From Mucilaginibacter empetricola (lineage in GTDB: Bacteria > Bacteroidota > Bacteroidia > Sphingobacteriales > Sphingobacteriaceae), in NCBI RefSeq assembly GCF_024808665.1, contig NZ_JANUBZ010000008.1, positions 241,539 through 305,538 on the forward strand: a stretch of DNA of 64,000 nucleotides, read 5' to 3'. This document shows, piece after piece, positions 1 through 10,570 of this stretch; positions within the stretch are counted from its first letter, which is position 1; the number at the start of each line of letters is the position of its first letter. A model generated the notes under the pieces. That model saw only the letters and a list, made by a program, of their open reading frames with translations, was not told the DNA's origin and did no database searches. A program made the translations under genes and the position numbers.

Positions 1-1
1 T

Positions 2-946
2 TTAACCGATCATCAGTATGCGGTTACAGCATCCACCCTGAGTGATATTTATATCCGTAATAATGAACCCGACAGTGCCGTTGAATTATTGATTTACGCC
101 GCAATGGCCGATATCAGGTCATCAACCAAAGAGGCCGCTGCGATGACTAACCTGGCACAGCTGCTGTACAGAAACGGCGATGTTGAAAATGCCTATATCT
201 ATATTAAACAAGCATTGGATGATGCCATTTATTATGGCGCAAGGCAACGAAAGATACAGGTTAGTGCCATATTGCCCGTAATTGCGGGTTCGCGGATCAA
301 TTCTGTTGAGGGGCAACGAAAGGTGCTGTTCTTTTATGCCTCATCGCTTACCATTTTAGCCCTTATTATAGTTGTATTTGCTGTAATCATTTATAAACAG
401 TTAAGAAAATTAAGAGCGGCCGACAAAATAATTATCGAAACCAATCATCACCTGCAGGAAAGTATCGATAAACTGAACGAAGCAAATAAGATAAAGGAAG
501 AATATATAGGTTATTATTTTAACCTTATCTCCGAATACATTAACAAACTCGATAAGTTTAAACGATCTGTTGATAATAAATTGATAACCCGAAGATTTGA
601 GGATATCAGCGTGCTGGTGAATAATATTAACCTTACCAAAGAGCGTGAGGAGCTGTTTATAAATTTCGATAAAGCCTTCCTTAAAATATTCCCCAATTTT
701 GTTGAAAGCTATAATGCGCTTTTTTACGAAGACAATCATGTGAAGCTTTTACCAAACCAATTATTGAATACTGATTTGCGTATTTTTGCATTAGTAAGGC
801 TCGGTGTTCATGATACTGAAAAGATAGCCCATATTTTGGAGTACTCTGTCAATACCATCTACAATTATAAAGCCCGCATCAAAGCCCGGTCAATTATCTC
901 AAACGACGAATTTGAAGAGGCAATAATGGCTATAAAAGCCATATAA
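2..946 (+). CDS. DUF6377-type membrane regulator (5' partial)
   Basis: The frame is open from base 2, so the gene begins upstream of the window. The visible part has TPR-like helices, then one membrane segment (VLFFYASSLTILALIIVVFA), a coiled coil, and a C-terminal region ending in an HTH-like stretch (DTEKIAHILEYSVNTIYNY). This TPR / membrane / coiled-coil / HTH order is that of DUF6377 proteins in Bacteroidota, which often sit beside susC genes and are thought to control them. Position just upstream of susC/susD fits a local sensor-regulator of the glycan locus. The family name comes from memory of the C-terminal pattern; the regulatory role is inference. Confidence 0.72.
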   Translation, partial: LTDHQYAVTASTLSDIYIRNNEPDSAVELLIYAAMADIRSSTKEAAAMTNLAQLLYRNGDVENAYIYIKQALDDAIYYGARQRKIQVSAILPVIAGSRINSVEGQRKVLFFYASSLTILALIIVVFAVIIYKQLRKLRAADKIIIETNHHLQESIDKLNEANKIKEEYIGYYFNLISEYINKLDKFKRSVDNKLITRRFEDISVLVNNINLTKEREELFINFDKAFLKIFPNFVESYNALFYEDNHVKLLPNQLLNTDLRIFALVRLGVHDTEKIAHILEYSVNTIYNYKARIKARSIISNDEFEEAIMAIKAI

Positions 947-1384
947 AAAGCTTTGTCAAATTTATATTACATTATACTGCGTTTATATTTCGCTTCTTGT
1001 TGATTTGTTTTAAATAATTGATTTGTAGTTACTTATAAATAAGTATATTCCGCATTTGTTTATATTTTGACTGTGAAATTAGCGACTTTCTTTTTTATAT
1101 CCTCTCTTTGATATGTCAATTACGGCCTGTTCAGTAGCGCTTAATAATTGACTTGTTATAAACCAAATTTTCTAAATTCTTATTGTGCCATGAAATTGAA
1201 AAGAACACCTTTTAGGTTGTTTGGGCGTATTTCTGTAGGTGACTTGCTATGCCGCAGAAATTCCAAAAAAACAAAATATCATAATACCCGCTTCCTTTCG
1301 GGCTAAATGATCTTGTAGCGTTCAATATCGCTATGTACTACTCATATAAACCAACCAATTATCAAACTCAAATTTTTAAGCATT
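947..1384. other. 438-bp intergenic region upstream of susC
   Basis: AT-rich stretch between the regulator and susC with no credible ORF. It presumably holds the susC promoter and a long 5' leader. I could not find an exact TAnnTTTG box with a well-spaced upstream TTG. A weak stem (CCCG/CGGG near 1288-1303) is too short to call a terminator. Confidence 0.4.
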
Positions 1385-4300
1385 ATGTATAAAAAACAAT
1401 TACTAAAATTATTTTTTTGCTCTTTGTTTTTACTGTGTTCATCATGGGCCATGGCTCAAAAGATCACAGTAACCGGTAAAGTTACCGACGAAAAGGGGCA
1501 AGTACTTCCGGGAGTTTCCATTGCTATAAAGCAAAAAAATACCGGAACAAATACAGACATTAACGGTAAATACTCACTGAGTGTTAACAGTAATGATGTA
1601 TTGGTTTTTTCTATGCTGGGCTATGCCAATCAGCAAATACCTGTAAATAACCAAAGCGTAATAAATGTTCAACTGGCCGAAGATAACCGCACCTTAAATG
1701 AGGTAGTTGTTATTGGTTACGGAACACAAAAGAGGAAAGATCTTACCGGGTCTATTTCATCTGTTAAGGGCGAAATTTTCAAAGATCAGCCCATTAGCAA
1801 CCCAATTGAGGCCTTACAAGGCCGTATCGCCGGCGTTAACGTAATCGAGAGTTCTGCAGCGCCCGACGCAGTTCCGCAGGTTATCATCAGGGGCGTTGCT
1901 TCATTCTATCAGCCCAATCCGCTTTACATTGTTGATGGCGTTAGGCAGTCTGACTTAAACAACGTTAACCCCCAGGACATTGCATCTATTGATGTAATGA
2001 AAGATGCAGCATCCGCTGCTATTTACGGCTCTGCAGCAGCAGGTGGTGTTATATTGGTAACCACCAAAAAGGGATCAAATGTTGGTGCTCCGCCATCTAT
2101 CAATTTTAGCGCCAGATATGGTGTTACCAACCCAAAACTGGTTCAATTGCTTAACAGTAGCGATTTTATAAAATTGCAGAATATTGTTAATCCGTCATTT
2201 TTTAAGGGTGCAACCAGAACGGATACGCTTGCTAATACCAATTGGGTTGATCAACTATACAGAAAAGGTACAGAGCAAAACTATAATATTTCCATTTCCG
2301 GTGCGTCGCCTAATGTTAACTACCTGGCTTCAGGGTTTTATAACCAGCAAACAGGTATTTTTATTAAAAACTACTCAAACATTGGTGGTTTCCGCGCTAA
2401 TACCGATTATAAATTAAGCAAATACATCACCATCGGTGAAGAAATACAAGGATCTCAGCGAATCACTTCACCTTTGGTAGGTGCTCAGGCAGATTTGCAT
2501 AATGCGCCATTCCGCACGCAGCCCATTATCCCGGTACACAATCCCGATGGATCATGGGGCACAGAGCCTCCGGGTTATGGCATACAATTTCAGGGGCCCA
2601 ATCCTTTGGGTGCTGTAGAATCGGCCAGCGCACAGGATACCAAAAACAATTTCCAGGGAAATGCTTATGCTGATATTAAATTGCCTCTTCATTTAGATTT
2701 CAGAACCACTTTTGGCTATAGCTATTATTTGGAAACAGAAGACATATTCCAAAATGCTTACAATTTTGGACCTGTTTCCTCGCCCATTAATAACCTGGCT
2801 AAATCATATGCGCAAAGCAGTCAGTTATTAAGCAACTATGTGCTTTCATATAACCAAAGTTTTGGCAAACACAACATCAGTGCTACCGCGGGTTATGAGC
2901 AAATTACTGATAAAACCAACAATATTTATTCGAATATGAGTCAGGTAGGTATAAATGGTTATTCTTATGTTCAAACATCAGCATCTTCTTTAGCACTTTC
3001 AGGCACTTATGATCCTCAAAGCTTAATACAATCGCAGTTTGCACGTGTAAACTATAACTTTAATGAGCGTTATTTTATATCTGGATCTATCAGGCAGGAT
3101 GCCAATGACGTTTCATTCGGCCCTAACAAACAAAAAGGTGTGTTTCCGGCCGTTTCGGGAGGCTGGACAATCAGCGAAGAGCCCTTCTTTAAATCAGGCA
3201 TTCCAGGTGTCAATAGTTTGAAATTACGCGGAAGTTATGGACAGTTAGGTAACAGTAATACCGGAAGTGCTTATCCTTTCAATGCACCTTATGGTCAGTT
3301 TAATATCAGTACAGGTATAGCAGGCGGCGCACAAGGTTTTGCGGCGGGCCAGCCGTTCCAGATTGCTAATACATTAAGCGGTATTCCTAACCCTAATTTA
3401 CATTGGGAAACCATTACCGAAACCAATATCGGTATTGATGGTGAGGCACTTAATGGTAAGCTTTACTTCACCGCTGAGTGGTACAACAAAAAAACAAGCG
3501 ATCTGATATACTCGCTTACATTGGCTCAAAGCAGCGGATTTACAGTGCCTTATGTAACCAATATTGGCGATGTAGATAATAAAGGGGTTGATTTAATGGC
3601 CGGATATCACGATAAAATTGGCAAGCTGGGCTTTGACGTAAGCGCTAACATCAGCTTTAACAAAAATATGGTTACCAAGCTAAGTGGTGCCGCTACAGAC
3701 GCTGTATATGGTGGTTATAACTATTACACAATGGGCGATCAGGCGTTTAACATGATGCCTAATCAGCAAATAACCATTACAAAAGCAGGCCAGCCGTTTG
3801 GTGAGTTTTATGGTTACAAAGTATTAGGTATATTCCAGACAGACGCGCAAGCTGCAAAACAATCTGTTAACGGAAACGTAGCCCATGCCGGTGACCTTGA
3901 ATTTCAGGATCTGAATGGTGACGGCAAAATTGACGCTAATGACAGACAGGTTATTGGTAACCCTAATCCTAAATTTATTTATGGCTTCAACATCCGCTTA
4001 AATTATGCCGGCTTTGATTTGGCCGCTTTATTCAATGGTGTTGGTGGTGTGCAATTGTTTAATGGTGTACAAGCTTATGAACAATCGTTATTTCAGGATG
4101 GTAATACAACCAAACAGGTGTTTAATGACTCGTTCCTTGGATCAAATGGCTTAACCAGCCAGCCGAGACTTGGAGTGCCAACAAATGGCGGATTTATCTT
4201 AGATCCAAACCAAAACTACTCTTCAGTAAACAGTTATTTCGTTCAGAGTGGCGCTTATTTAAAGCTTAAAAACTTACAGATAGGCTATACTTTCGGCAAT

Positions 4301-4513
4301 AATGTTTTAAAACAAATTGATGTCAAAACTTTAAGAGTGTTTGTAATGGCTAATAATGTATTCACTATTACAAAATACAAAGGATTGGATCCTGAGTTAG
4401 GCAGTGCCTTTACTACAGGCGGTTCAGTAAACCCAACAACACAAGGTATTGATGCCGTGACAAATTATCCGCAGGCAAGAATTTTCTCTGCAGGTTTAGA
4501 TGTTAGTTTTTAA
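1385..4513 (+). CDS. SusC/RagA-family TonB-linked outer-membrane transporter
   Basis: The 1042-residue product has a signal peptide ending near SSWAMAQ, then a carboxypeptidase-regulatory-like domain (about residues 27-100, starting ITVTGKVTDEKG). The SusC linker VVVIGYGTQKRKDLTGSI follows, then a plug domain with LYIVDGVR and DVMKDAASAAIYGSAAAGG, and a long beta-barrel ending in FSAGLDVSF. Length and motifs are normal for SusC. It forms the outer-membrane import channel with SusD, encoded 25 bp downstream. With the neighbouring GH97 enzyme the likely cargo is an alpha-glucan oligosaccharide, but substrate cannot be read from sequence. The 5' regulator probably controls expression. Confidence 0.95.
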   Translation: MYKKQLLKLFFCSLFLLCSSWAMAQKITVTGKVTDEKGQVLPGVSIAIKQKNTGTNTDINGKYSLSVNSNDVLVFSMLGYANQQIPVNNQSVINVQLAEDNRTLNEVVVIGYGTQKRKDLTGSISSVKGEIFKDQPISNPIEALQGRIAGVNVIESSAAPDAVPQVIIRGVASFYQPNPLYIVDGVRQSDLNNVNPQDIASIDVMKDAASAAIYGSAAAGGVILVTTKKGSNVGAPPSINFSARYGVTNPKLVQLLNSSDFIKLQNIVNPSFFKGATRTDTLANTNWVDQLYRKGTEQNYNISISGASPNVNYLASGFYNQQTGIFIKNYSNIGGFRANTDYKLSKYITIGEEIQGSQRITSPLVGAQADLHNAPFRTQPIIPVHNPDGSWGTEPPGYGIQFQGPNPLGAVESASAQDTKNNFQGNAYADIKLPLHLDFRTTFGYSYYLETEDIFQNAYNFGPVSSPINNLAKSYAQSSQLLSNYVLSYNQSFGKHNISATAGYEQITDKTNNIYSNMSQVGINGYSYVQTSASSLALSGTYDPQSLIQSQFARVNYNFNERYFISGSIRQDANDVSFGPNKQKGVFPAVSGGWTISEEPFFKSGIPGVNSLKLRGSYGQLGNSNTGSAYPFNAPYGQFNISTGIAGGAQGFAAGQPFQIANTLSGIPNPNLHWETITETNIGIDGEALNGKLYFTAEWYNKKTSDLIYSLTLAQSSGFTVPYVTNIGDVDNKGVDLMAGYHDKIGKLGFDVSANISFNKNMVTKLSGAATDAVYGGYNYYTMGDQAFNMMPNQQITITKAGQPFGEFYGYKVLGIFQTDAQAAKQSVNGNVAHAGDLEFQDLNGDGKIDANDRQVIGNPNPKFIYGFNIRLNYAGFDLAALFNGVGGVQLFNGVQAYEQSLFQDGNTTKQVFNDSFLGSNGLTSQPRLGVPTNGGFILDPNQNYSSVNSYFVQSGAYLKLKNLQIGYTFGNNVLKQIDVKTLRVFVMANNVFTITKYKGLDPELGSAFTTGGSVNPTTQGIDAVTNYPQARIFSAGLDVSF

Positions 4514-4538
4514 TAATAAACTTTAAAATTTTACGAAG

Positions 4539-6374
4539 ATGTTTAAGAAAAAATATATAGCAGCGCTCGCCCTAATTTTAATAGCGGGAGTGGGATGTAA
4601 AAAGGAGCCAAAAAACGCCGGCGCACCCAATGAATATAATAGTAGTACGTATCCGGCCACTGTTACTGATTTACAAAGTGTATTAGTATCATGCTACGCC
4701 AATTTGCGCGATCAGGGCATATTTGGGTTCCACTATTTACCAAAAGCATTGTCGAATTCAATGCATACGGTTAACTCAGAATATGGCGGTGATCCGGGAT
4801 GGAATGAAATGGCGGCCAATAATCTTACTGTTGGTAATGAATATCCATCAGAAACATGGGCAGCATTGTACACCGGTATAAAGAACTGTAACGTTACCAT
4901 TTATGCAGCAGGTGTTTTGCAAAAAAACAATCCATCGGCAGATAAGCAAACAATTAACCTGATCCTGGGACAGGCATACTGCCTTCGCGGATGGTATTAC
5001 ATGCAATTAGAGTGTTTATTTGGCCAGGCTTATATAACAGCCGGCGGCGTGAATGGTAACTTAATGGGCGTTCCGCTGTATACAGCTGTACCTACAAATT
5101 TAGCTCAAACACAGGTAGAACGTAGCACAGTACAAGCAACATGGGCATTAATTGTAAGTGATGAAAAACAAGCTGCAACTTTGCTTAAAGGCCAGGTATG
5201 GCCTGCTACTGATGCTGCACGTGCAACTGAGTGGGCGGCAAAGGGCCTTTTAGGTAAAGCTTATGTTTATACTCAGGATTGGGCCGATGCCGTAACTGTA
5301 TTGCAGGACGTAATTCAAAATAGTGGTAAAACATTAATGCCATATGCTACTTATCATGACGCTTTCAATGGCGATAATAAATTCAACACTGAATCATTGC
5401 TTGAACTATATATCGATCAGAATTCTATGGGTGGATATGGAATTTACAGCGGTGCTGCAAACTCTTCAACTATTGATGGATTGATATGGGCTCCAAGAAC
5501 ATTTGGTGGCTATAGTGGTACAGTTCCATTTAACGGAACTGAAGGTAATACACAAGCATTAGGCTATCCCAATGAGTTTGTTCACGATCAAAATGTGACC
5601 CGTTTTGGTTTCCCCCTACCAACTGCTTATAATCTGGTAAATAACCCTAAGTATACCGGTTCTAATCCTTCATTCCTTAACCCTGCTCAAATTCAGGATC
5701 CAGCCTATAAAGCACAGGCCTTAGCAGTAAGAGCAAATCAAACTGCCGACCCTCGCTTATTTGTTAATACACTGGAACCATGGATAGATTCTGTAAAGTA
5801 TGACGGAACCAATTTTGCATTGGTTTCAAAACCGGATGTTTACGCTTATCAGCAAAATCACTATGGTTTTAGCATGAGAAAGTATTCTCCTATTGATTAC
5901 AATGAAAATACCATTAACTCAGACAAGTGGGATTATTACCTGCTTCGTTTGGCCGACGTTTATTTGCTTTATGCAGAAGCAAGCATTGGCGCAGGTGACG
6001 GAGTAACAGGTTTGGAGTATCTAAACAAAGTTAAGCGCAGAGCATATGGTTTACCTATCAATACGGCATCAGCAATTGATTATAAATCACTAACCGACCA
6101 AACCAGCGCAGCGAATCCACTTTATCCTGACCCGGTACTTGGACATAACCCATTGTATTATGAGCGCTGGGCAGAGCTGTTTAACGAAGGCACCTGGTGG
6201 TTTGATGTATGCCGATGGAAAATAGGTGACTCTGAGGCGGCTTATTACCAATCGGCCTTAAATGCCACTCAGCCTTTAACGGCAACTTTTGTTGACAATA
6301 AATCATATGTGTGGCCTATACCTTTGTCAGAAATAAATACAAACTCAAAAATTAAGCAGAACCCTGGGTACTGA
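4539..6374 (+). CDS. SusD/RagB-family nutrient-binding lipoprotein
   Basis: 611 residues with a lipoprotein signal (lipobox IAGVGC, Cys at about residue 20). SusD-like TPR helices (WAALYTGIKNCNVTIYAAG, CLRGWYYMQLECLFGQAY) follow, and the C-terminal signature is typical (YERWAELFNEGTWWFDVCRW ... IKQNPGY). SusD caps the SusC barrel on the cell surface and binds glycan. It follows susC by 25 bp and is closed by a strong intrinsic terminator, so the pair forms one transcription unit separate from the GH97 gene downstream. Length is a little above the usual 500-600 residues. Confidence 0.95.
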   Translation: MFKKKYIAALALILIAGVGCKKEPKNAGAPNEYNSSTYPATVTDLQSVLVSCYANLRDQGIFGFHYLPKALSNSMHTVNSEYGGDPGWNEMAANNLTVGNEYPSETWAALYTGIKNCNVTIYAAGVLQKNNPSADKQTINLILGQAYCLRGWYYMQLECLFGQAYITAGGVNGNLMGVPLYTAVPTNLAQTQVERSTVQATWALIVSDEKQAATLLKGQVWPATDAARATEWAAKGLLGKAYVYTQDWADAVTVLQDVIQNSGKTLMPYATYHDAFNGDNKFNTESLLELYIDQNSMGGYGIYSGAANSSTIDGLIWAPRTFGGYSGTVPFNGTEGNTQALGYPNEFVHDQNVTRFGFPLPTAYNLVNNPKYTGSNPSFLNPAQIQDPAYKAQALAVRANQTADPRLFVNTLEPWIDSVKYDGTNFALVSKPDVYAYQQNHYGFSMRKYSPIDYNENTINSDKWDYYLLRLADVYLLYAEASIGAGDGVTGLEYLNKVKRRAYGLPINTASAIDYKSLTDQTSAANPLYPDPVLGHNPLYYERWAELFNEGTWWFDVCRWKIGDSEAAYYQSALNATQPLTATFVDNKSYVWPIPLSEINTNSKIKQNPGY

Positions 6375-6389
6375 TATAGTTGATTAATA

Positions 6390-6424
6390 AGTGTAAAGCC
6401 GGTGAGATGGCTTTACACTTTTTT
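6390..6424 (+). terminator. Intrinsic terminator after susD
   Basis: Perfect 11-bp inverted repeat AGTGTAAAGCC / GGCTTTACACT with an 8-nt loop, followed by a six-T tract. It lies 16 bp after the susD stop codon and ends the susCD transcript. Confidence 0.9.
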
Positions 6425-6807
6425 GTTTAATCATTTAATACCCCTGAAAATGTATTTGAATTACTTTCCGAAATTGCATTCAGCAAGTAAAAATCAATTC
6501 ATTTGATATTGTTTTACGTGTTTTGAAAAAGAAACCCGTTCTTTTGCATGGGTGCATCCCATCAAAACCATCACAGTATTTGCTTCAGGGGAATAATATT
6601 AGATATTATACTCGGACATCCGCGGTTTAACCGGATTAAGATGGCAAACCATCCGTAAGGAAGCAATTTGCAATAAACTCAATGAGTTTTTATAAAAGTT
6701 TCCCGGTTTAAGCAGCAATAATTACATACTTCTCAATTTAAAAGCAAAATAAATAACGCTTTGACCATTTAAAGCTGAGAAACTTTAACAGAGTAAATTA
6801 TATAATA
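6425..6807. other. Intergenic region upstream of GH97 gene
   Basis: About 380 bp without a credible ORF. It must hold the GH97 promoter, since a terminator precedes it. No exact TAnnTTTG with a good -33 box was found. Confidence 0.35.
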
Positions 6808-8946
6808 ATGAAAAGAATTTTTGTCTGTTTATTTAGCCTGGTAATTCTTGGCGCTGTAAAAGCGCAGGATAAACCGGTTATCAACGCAAGCATGAATAAG
6901 GTGAAACTGAATTTTATGCTTGATGCAGATGGTAAAGCTGCTTACAGTGTTTTTTATGGCGATAAACCAGTCATAAATAATTCTTACCTGGGCATTAAAC
7001 TGGTTGATGACAATTCATTCGACAAAGACTTTGTTCTGACAGGCTCGGAGAAAAGCAATGTTGATGAGAGCTGGCAGCCGGTTTGGGGCGAGGTAAAAAA
7101 TATTCGTAACCATTATGAACAGGTGGTGGTACATCTGAAACAAAAAACCGCTCCCGGCAGGTTGATGAATATTATTTTCAGGGTATTTGATGATGGGGTT
7201 GGATTCAGATACGAATTTCCAAAACAACCCGGTCTTAAATATTTTATCGTTGCTGATGAACTGACGGAATTTAGTTTAACCGGCGACCACAAAACTTTTT
7301 GGATCCCGGGTGATTATGATAGCAATGAATATCAGTACACTATTTCTCCTTTGAGTCAGGTGGATGCATCAGTGCTGGCAAAATCGGCAACCGACATTGC
7401 CGTACGTTTTGTACCGGATAAGTATGGTATACAAACGCCTTTGATGATGAAAACCAGCGAAGGTCTTTATATCAATATTCATGAAGCCGCCCTGTCAAAT
7501 TATACCTCTATGCAGCTGCATGTAGATACCAAAACGTTTAAGCTTACCGCCAATTTGGTGCCCGATGCTGTTGGCAATAAAGCTTACATGCTTGTCCCGT
7601 GCAGCACCCCCTGGCGAACGATTATAGTAAGCGATAAAGCCGCAGACATATTGGCATCCAAAATGATTCTTAATTTGAATGAACCTTCAAAAATTGAGAA
7701 TACATCGTGGATAAAACCGATGAAATTTGTTGGGATATGGCTGGAAATGCAAACCGGAAAAAGCACCTGGAATTATGCCGATAGGGCAGATACCCTTGGA
7801 GCCGATGGAAAGCTTATTCCAAACGGAAAACATGGGGGCAATACTGCCAATGTTAAAAGATATATTGATTTTGCTGCCAATAATGGTATTCAGGGGGTTT
7901 TAGTTGAGGGATGGAACGTTGGTTGGGAGGATTGGTTTGGAAACTGGAAAGAAAACGTTTTTGATTTCGTTACGCCTTATCCTGATTTTGATGTAGAGGC
8001 AATAACAGATTATGCTGCTTCAAAAGGCATAAAAATGATAATGCACAATGAAACCTCTGGTTCGGCCACTAATTATGAACGCCAAATGGATACTGCCTTC
8101 CGTTTTATGAATAAGTATGGCTATACATCGGTAAAAACCGGGTATGTGGGCCGTATTATTCCCCGCGGCGAGCACCATGATGGCCCTTGGATGGTGGCAC
8201 ATTACGTACGTGTGGCGCAAAAAGCTGCCCAATACCACGTAATGCTGGATGCCCATGAACCCGTTAGACCAACCGGTTTACAGCGTACCTATCCTAACTG
8301 GATGGCCTGCGAAGCAGGGCGGGGTAACGAATACAACCTTTTCAGCAGCGGCAATAACCCGGGGCATGAAACCATTATGCCATTTACCCGACTGATGGGT
8401 GGCCCGATGGATTATACGCCGGGAATTTTTAATATCAATGGATATTCTACTGTTCCGGGCAGGCAAGTGCATACTACACTGGTAAAACAGCTGGCTTTAT
8501 ATGTTACCATGTACAGCCCGTTGCAGATGGCCGCTGACATGCCTGATAGCTATGAGAAGCATATGGATGCTTTTCAGTTTATAAAAGATGTAGCAGTTGA
8601 TTGGGATGATACCAAAATTATTGAAGCCGAACCGGGTGAATATATTACCATTGCCCGCAAAGAAAAAGGCGCTGCAAACTGGTATGTAGGTGCGGTAACC
8701 AACGAAAATGGCCGGAATGCTGTTATACCGCTTGATTTTTTAGACAAGGATAAAAAGTATGTTGCAACCGTTTACGCCGATGGCGCAGATGCCGACTGGA
8801 AGCTAAATCCAGGATCATATCAAATTACTAAGTTTTTGGTAAAGGCCGGCACAAAACTAAATATCAAACTGGCAAACGGGGGCGGAGCTGCCATCAGCAT
8901 AAAACCCGCAACCACTGCCGACGATGGTTTAAAGTTTTATAAATAG
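6808..8946 (+). CDS. GH97 alpha-glucosidase (SusB-like, inverting type)
   Basis: 712 residues with a signal peptide (cut near AVKAQ). The GH97 N-terminal beta-domain (IIFRVFDDGVGFRYEFP, about residue 120-140) and the catalytic barrel are present. Visible motifs are HNETSG (about 412), VKTGYVGRIIPRGEHH, DAHEPVRPTG (about 480) and a Glu in ACEAGRGNEYN. In GH97 the inverting SusB type uses Glu residues at these positions and has Gly (VKTG) where the retaining subgroup has a nucleophilic Asp; that comparison is from memory. Predicted role: periplasmic hydrolysis of alpha-glucosidic bonds in sugars imported by the upstream SusCD pair. Exact linkage is not determined. Confidence 0.92.
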   Translation: MKRIFVCLFSLVILGAVKAQDKPVINASMNKVKLNFMLDADGKAAYSVFYGDKPVINNSYLGIKLVDDNSFDKDFVLTGSEKSNVDESWQPVWGEVKNIRNHYEQVVVHLKQKTAPGRLMNIIFRVFDDGVGFRYEFPKQPGLKYFIVADELTEFSLTGDHKTFWIPGDYDSNEYQYTISPLSQVDASVLAKSATDIAVRFVPDKYGIQTPLMMKTSEGLYINIHEAALSNYTSMQLHVDTKTFKLTANLVPDAVGNKAYMLVPCSTPWRTIIVSDKAADILASKMILNLNEPSKIENTSWIKPMKFVGIWLEMQTGKSTWNYADRADTLGADGKLIPNGKHGGNTANVKRYIDFAANNGIQGVLVEGWNVGWEDWFGNWKENVFDFVTPYPDFDVEAITDYAASKGIKMIMHNETSGSATNYERQMDTAFRFMNKYGYTSVKTGYVGRIIPRGEHHDGPWMVAHYVRVAQKAAQYHVMLDAHEPVRPTGLQRTYPNWMACEAGRGNEYNLFSSGNNPGHETIMPFTRLMGGPMDYTPGIFNINGYSTVPGRQVHTTLVKQLALYVTMYSPLQMAADMPDSYEKHMDAFQFIKDVAVDWDDTKIIEAEPGEYITIARKEKGAANWYVGAVTNENGRNAVIPLDFLDKDKKYVATVYADGADADWKLNPGSYQITKFLVKAGTKLNIKLANGGGAAISIKPATTADDGLKFYK

Positions 8947-8974
8947 ACATAATAAACCTTAAACCTTATCACAT

Positions 8975-9012
8975 TAAAAGAGCTTGCCGGTTAAACTGGC
9001 AAGCTCTCTTAG
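8975..9012. terminator. Bidirectional terminator between GH97 and DUF202 genes
   Basis: Perfect 10-bp inverted repeat AGAGCTTGCC / GGCAAGCTCT with a 9-nt loop, flanked by T/A runs on both sides. It lies between convergent genes and can serve both strands; the T tract is longer on the minus strand. Confidence 0.8.
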
Positions 9013-9067
9013 TATACAATAACATTATTCCCGCATAGTTGTGTTTCAAATAAACCTGCGACTTTAA

Positions 9068-9451
9068 TTACAACCCTGGTAAAAGGTAGACAATCAGCAA
9101 ACAACCAATAGCAAAGATGGCAAGCGTAATAAAAAGTAGTAAAGTGAAGGATGGCTTATATGATTTGCTTGTTATTTGTTTTTCGGTGACCCGGTACCGT
9201 ATATAGGCCAGCAAGGTTAAAATAACGCCTAGTGTCACCAATAAAATTCCTATTTGTGTCGAGTATCCTTTGTTAGGTAATACAGTGTCTTTGCTGTTTA
9301 ATACTAAAGCGATTTGCTTAATAAAAAGTGAAAATTTTACTACAACAAAACCAAGCCCTATTATGGCAATACTGGTTCGTATCCACGCTAAAAAAGTGCG
9401 CTCATTGGCCAAATGATCTGAAGGGTTGGCAGGTAGTTTATTGTCTTCCAT
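9068..9451 (-). CDS. DUF202 (YidH-family) small membrane protein
   Basis: 127 residues. The N-terminal hallmark LANERTFLAWIRTSIAIIG at about residues 14-32 is typical of DUF202/YidH proteins. Three hydrophobic segments follow (about 27-47, 65-84 and 101-124), giving an inner-membrane protein with a short soluble N-terminus. The function of the family is unknown. It stands alone between a terminator and the regulator gene, so no operon context helps. Family assignment is firm. Confidence 0.85.
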   Translation of the reverse strand: MEDNKLPANPSDHLANERTFLAWIRTSIAIIGLGFVVVKFSLFIKQIALVLNSKDTVLPNKGYSTQIGILLVTLGVILTLLAYIRYRVTEKQITSKSYKPSFTLLLFITLAIFAIGCLLIVYLLPGL

Positions 9452-9512
9452 TTCTACAAAGATAAAAGCTCAGCTCAAACAAAAACAGGTTCGTTTTTAC
9501 ATAGATGAGCCG

Positions 9513-10565
9513 TTAATTATAGCATTTTTTTATGGCTTTTTTTAATAGGTCGACGGCATCTTTTAGTTCAGTAGTATTTAATGATGCAAAGCCAAGCCTT
9601 ACAGCATAATTTTTAAAGTTTTTATCGTGATAATAATCAATGCCGTTACTAACGGTGAGCCCCAATTCTGCCGCATTTTCTGCCACGCGGACGGGATCAT
9701 GTTTATTAATATAATTTATCCAGATGGCAAATCCGCCTTCCGGAACTTTAAACGATACCTCGTCGGCCAAATGCTCGTGCAACAATCGGCATAATTCATC
9801 CCGCCTTTCGTGATAAAGTTTATTGGCTTTTTTAAGATGCCGGCTAATGTCACCGTTTTTTAAAAGATTAGCCATGGCTTCTTCCAGCAAATGTTCCCCC
9901 TGCCTATCAATCAATTTGCGCAGTTTGGTGGCTTGCAACAAAAAATTTGATGGAGCCACCATAAAGCCAATACGGATACCGGGTGCAATAGTTTTGCAAA
10001 AAGATCCCACATAAATTACGCTGCCGTAGTAATTAGCACTGGCCAGGGGTAGCACCGGACTGCTGGAATATTGAAAATCAAAATCATAATCGTCTTCAAT
10101 AATAGCAAATTGATATTTTTTAGCCATTTCCAGCAGCCTCATACGCCTTTCGGAGCTAAGTGTAACCGTTGTGGGTGTGTGATGATGTGGGATTACATAC
10201 AATAATCTAATCTTCTTCTTTTTACAGATGCTTTCAACTACATCTAAATCAATGCCATCATCATCAACAGGTACCAGCTCTAATTTCGCCCCGGCTTGTT
10301 CAAATATTTCATTCGCTCCCGAATAACCCGGTTCGCCAACAATAACGGTGTCATTTTTAGTCAGCAAAATTTGCGCTGTGAGATATAGCGCCATTTGTAC
10401 CCCTTTTGTTATTAAAATATCTTCTGCGCCAACGTTGAGTCCTCTGGTTTCTGATAAAAAATGGGCGAGCTCAGTTCTTAAATTTTCAGAGCCCTGCTCG
10501 GGGCCGTACATCAGGTATTTATGGGTAAATTGATAAGATGCAAACCTCCGGTATTCTCTCACCAA
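9513..10565 (-). CDS. MocR/PdxR-type regulator, aminotransferase-like part (after frameshift)
   Basis: This is the C-terminal 350 residues of a GntR/MocR-family regulator: a class I aminotransferase-like fold that binds PLP. Visible motifs: KYLMYGPEQGSENLRTELAH, the Asp-containing FAIIEDDYDFDFQYS, and VIYVGSFCKTIAPGIRIGFM with the expected PLP lysine (SFCK). The frame is open further upstream and reads NDGFPDTRIAPVELL before the start listed here, the normal MocR linker. It is out of frame with the HTH part at 10571-10996. The two halves are one gene broken by loss of one base near 10608-10612, unless the ribosome slips there. Regulatory target: probably the divergent DoxX operon. Confidence 0.85.
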   Translation of the reverse strand: MVREYRRFASYQFTHKYLMYGPEQGSENLRTELAHFLSETRGLNVGAEDILITKGVQMALYLTAQILLTKNDTVIVGEPGYSGANEIFEQAGAKLELVPVDDDGIDLDVVESICKKKKIRLLYVIPHHHTPTTVTLSSERRMRLLEMAKKYQFAIIEDDYDFDFQYSSSPVLPLASANYYGSVIYVGSFCKTIAPGIRIGFMVAPSNFLLQATKLRKLIDRQGEHLLEEAMANLLKNGDISRHLKKANKLYHERRDELCRLLHEHLADEVSFKVPEGGFAIWINYINKHDPVRVAENAAELGLTVSNGIDYYHDKNFKNYAVRLGFASLNTTELKDAVDLLKKAIKKCYN

Positions 10566-10570
10566 TAGTT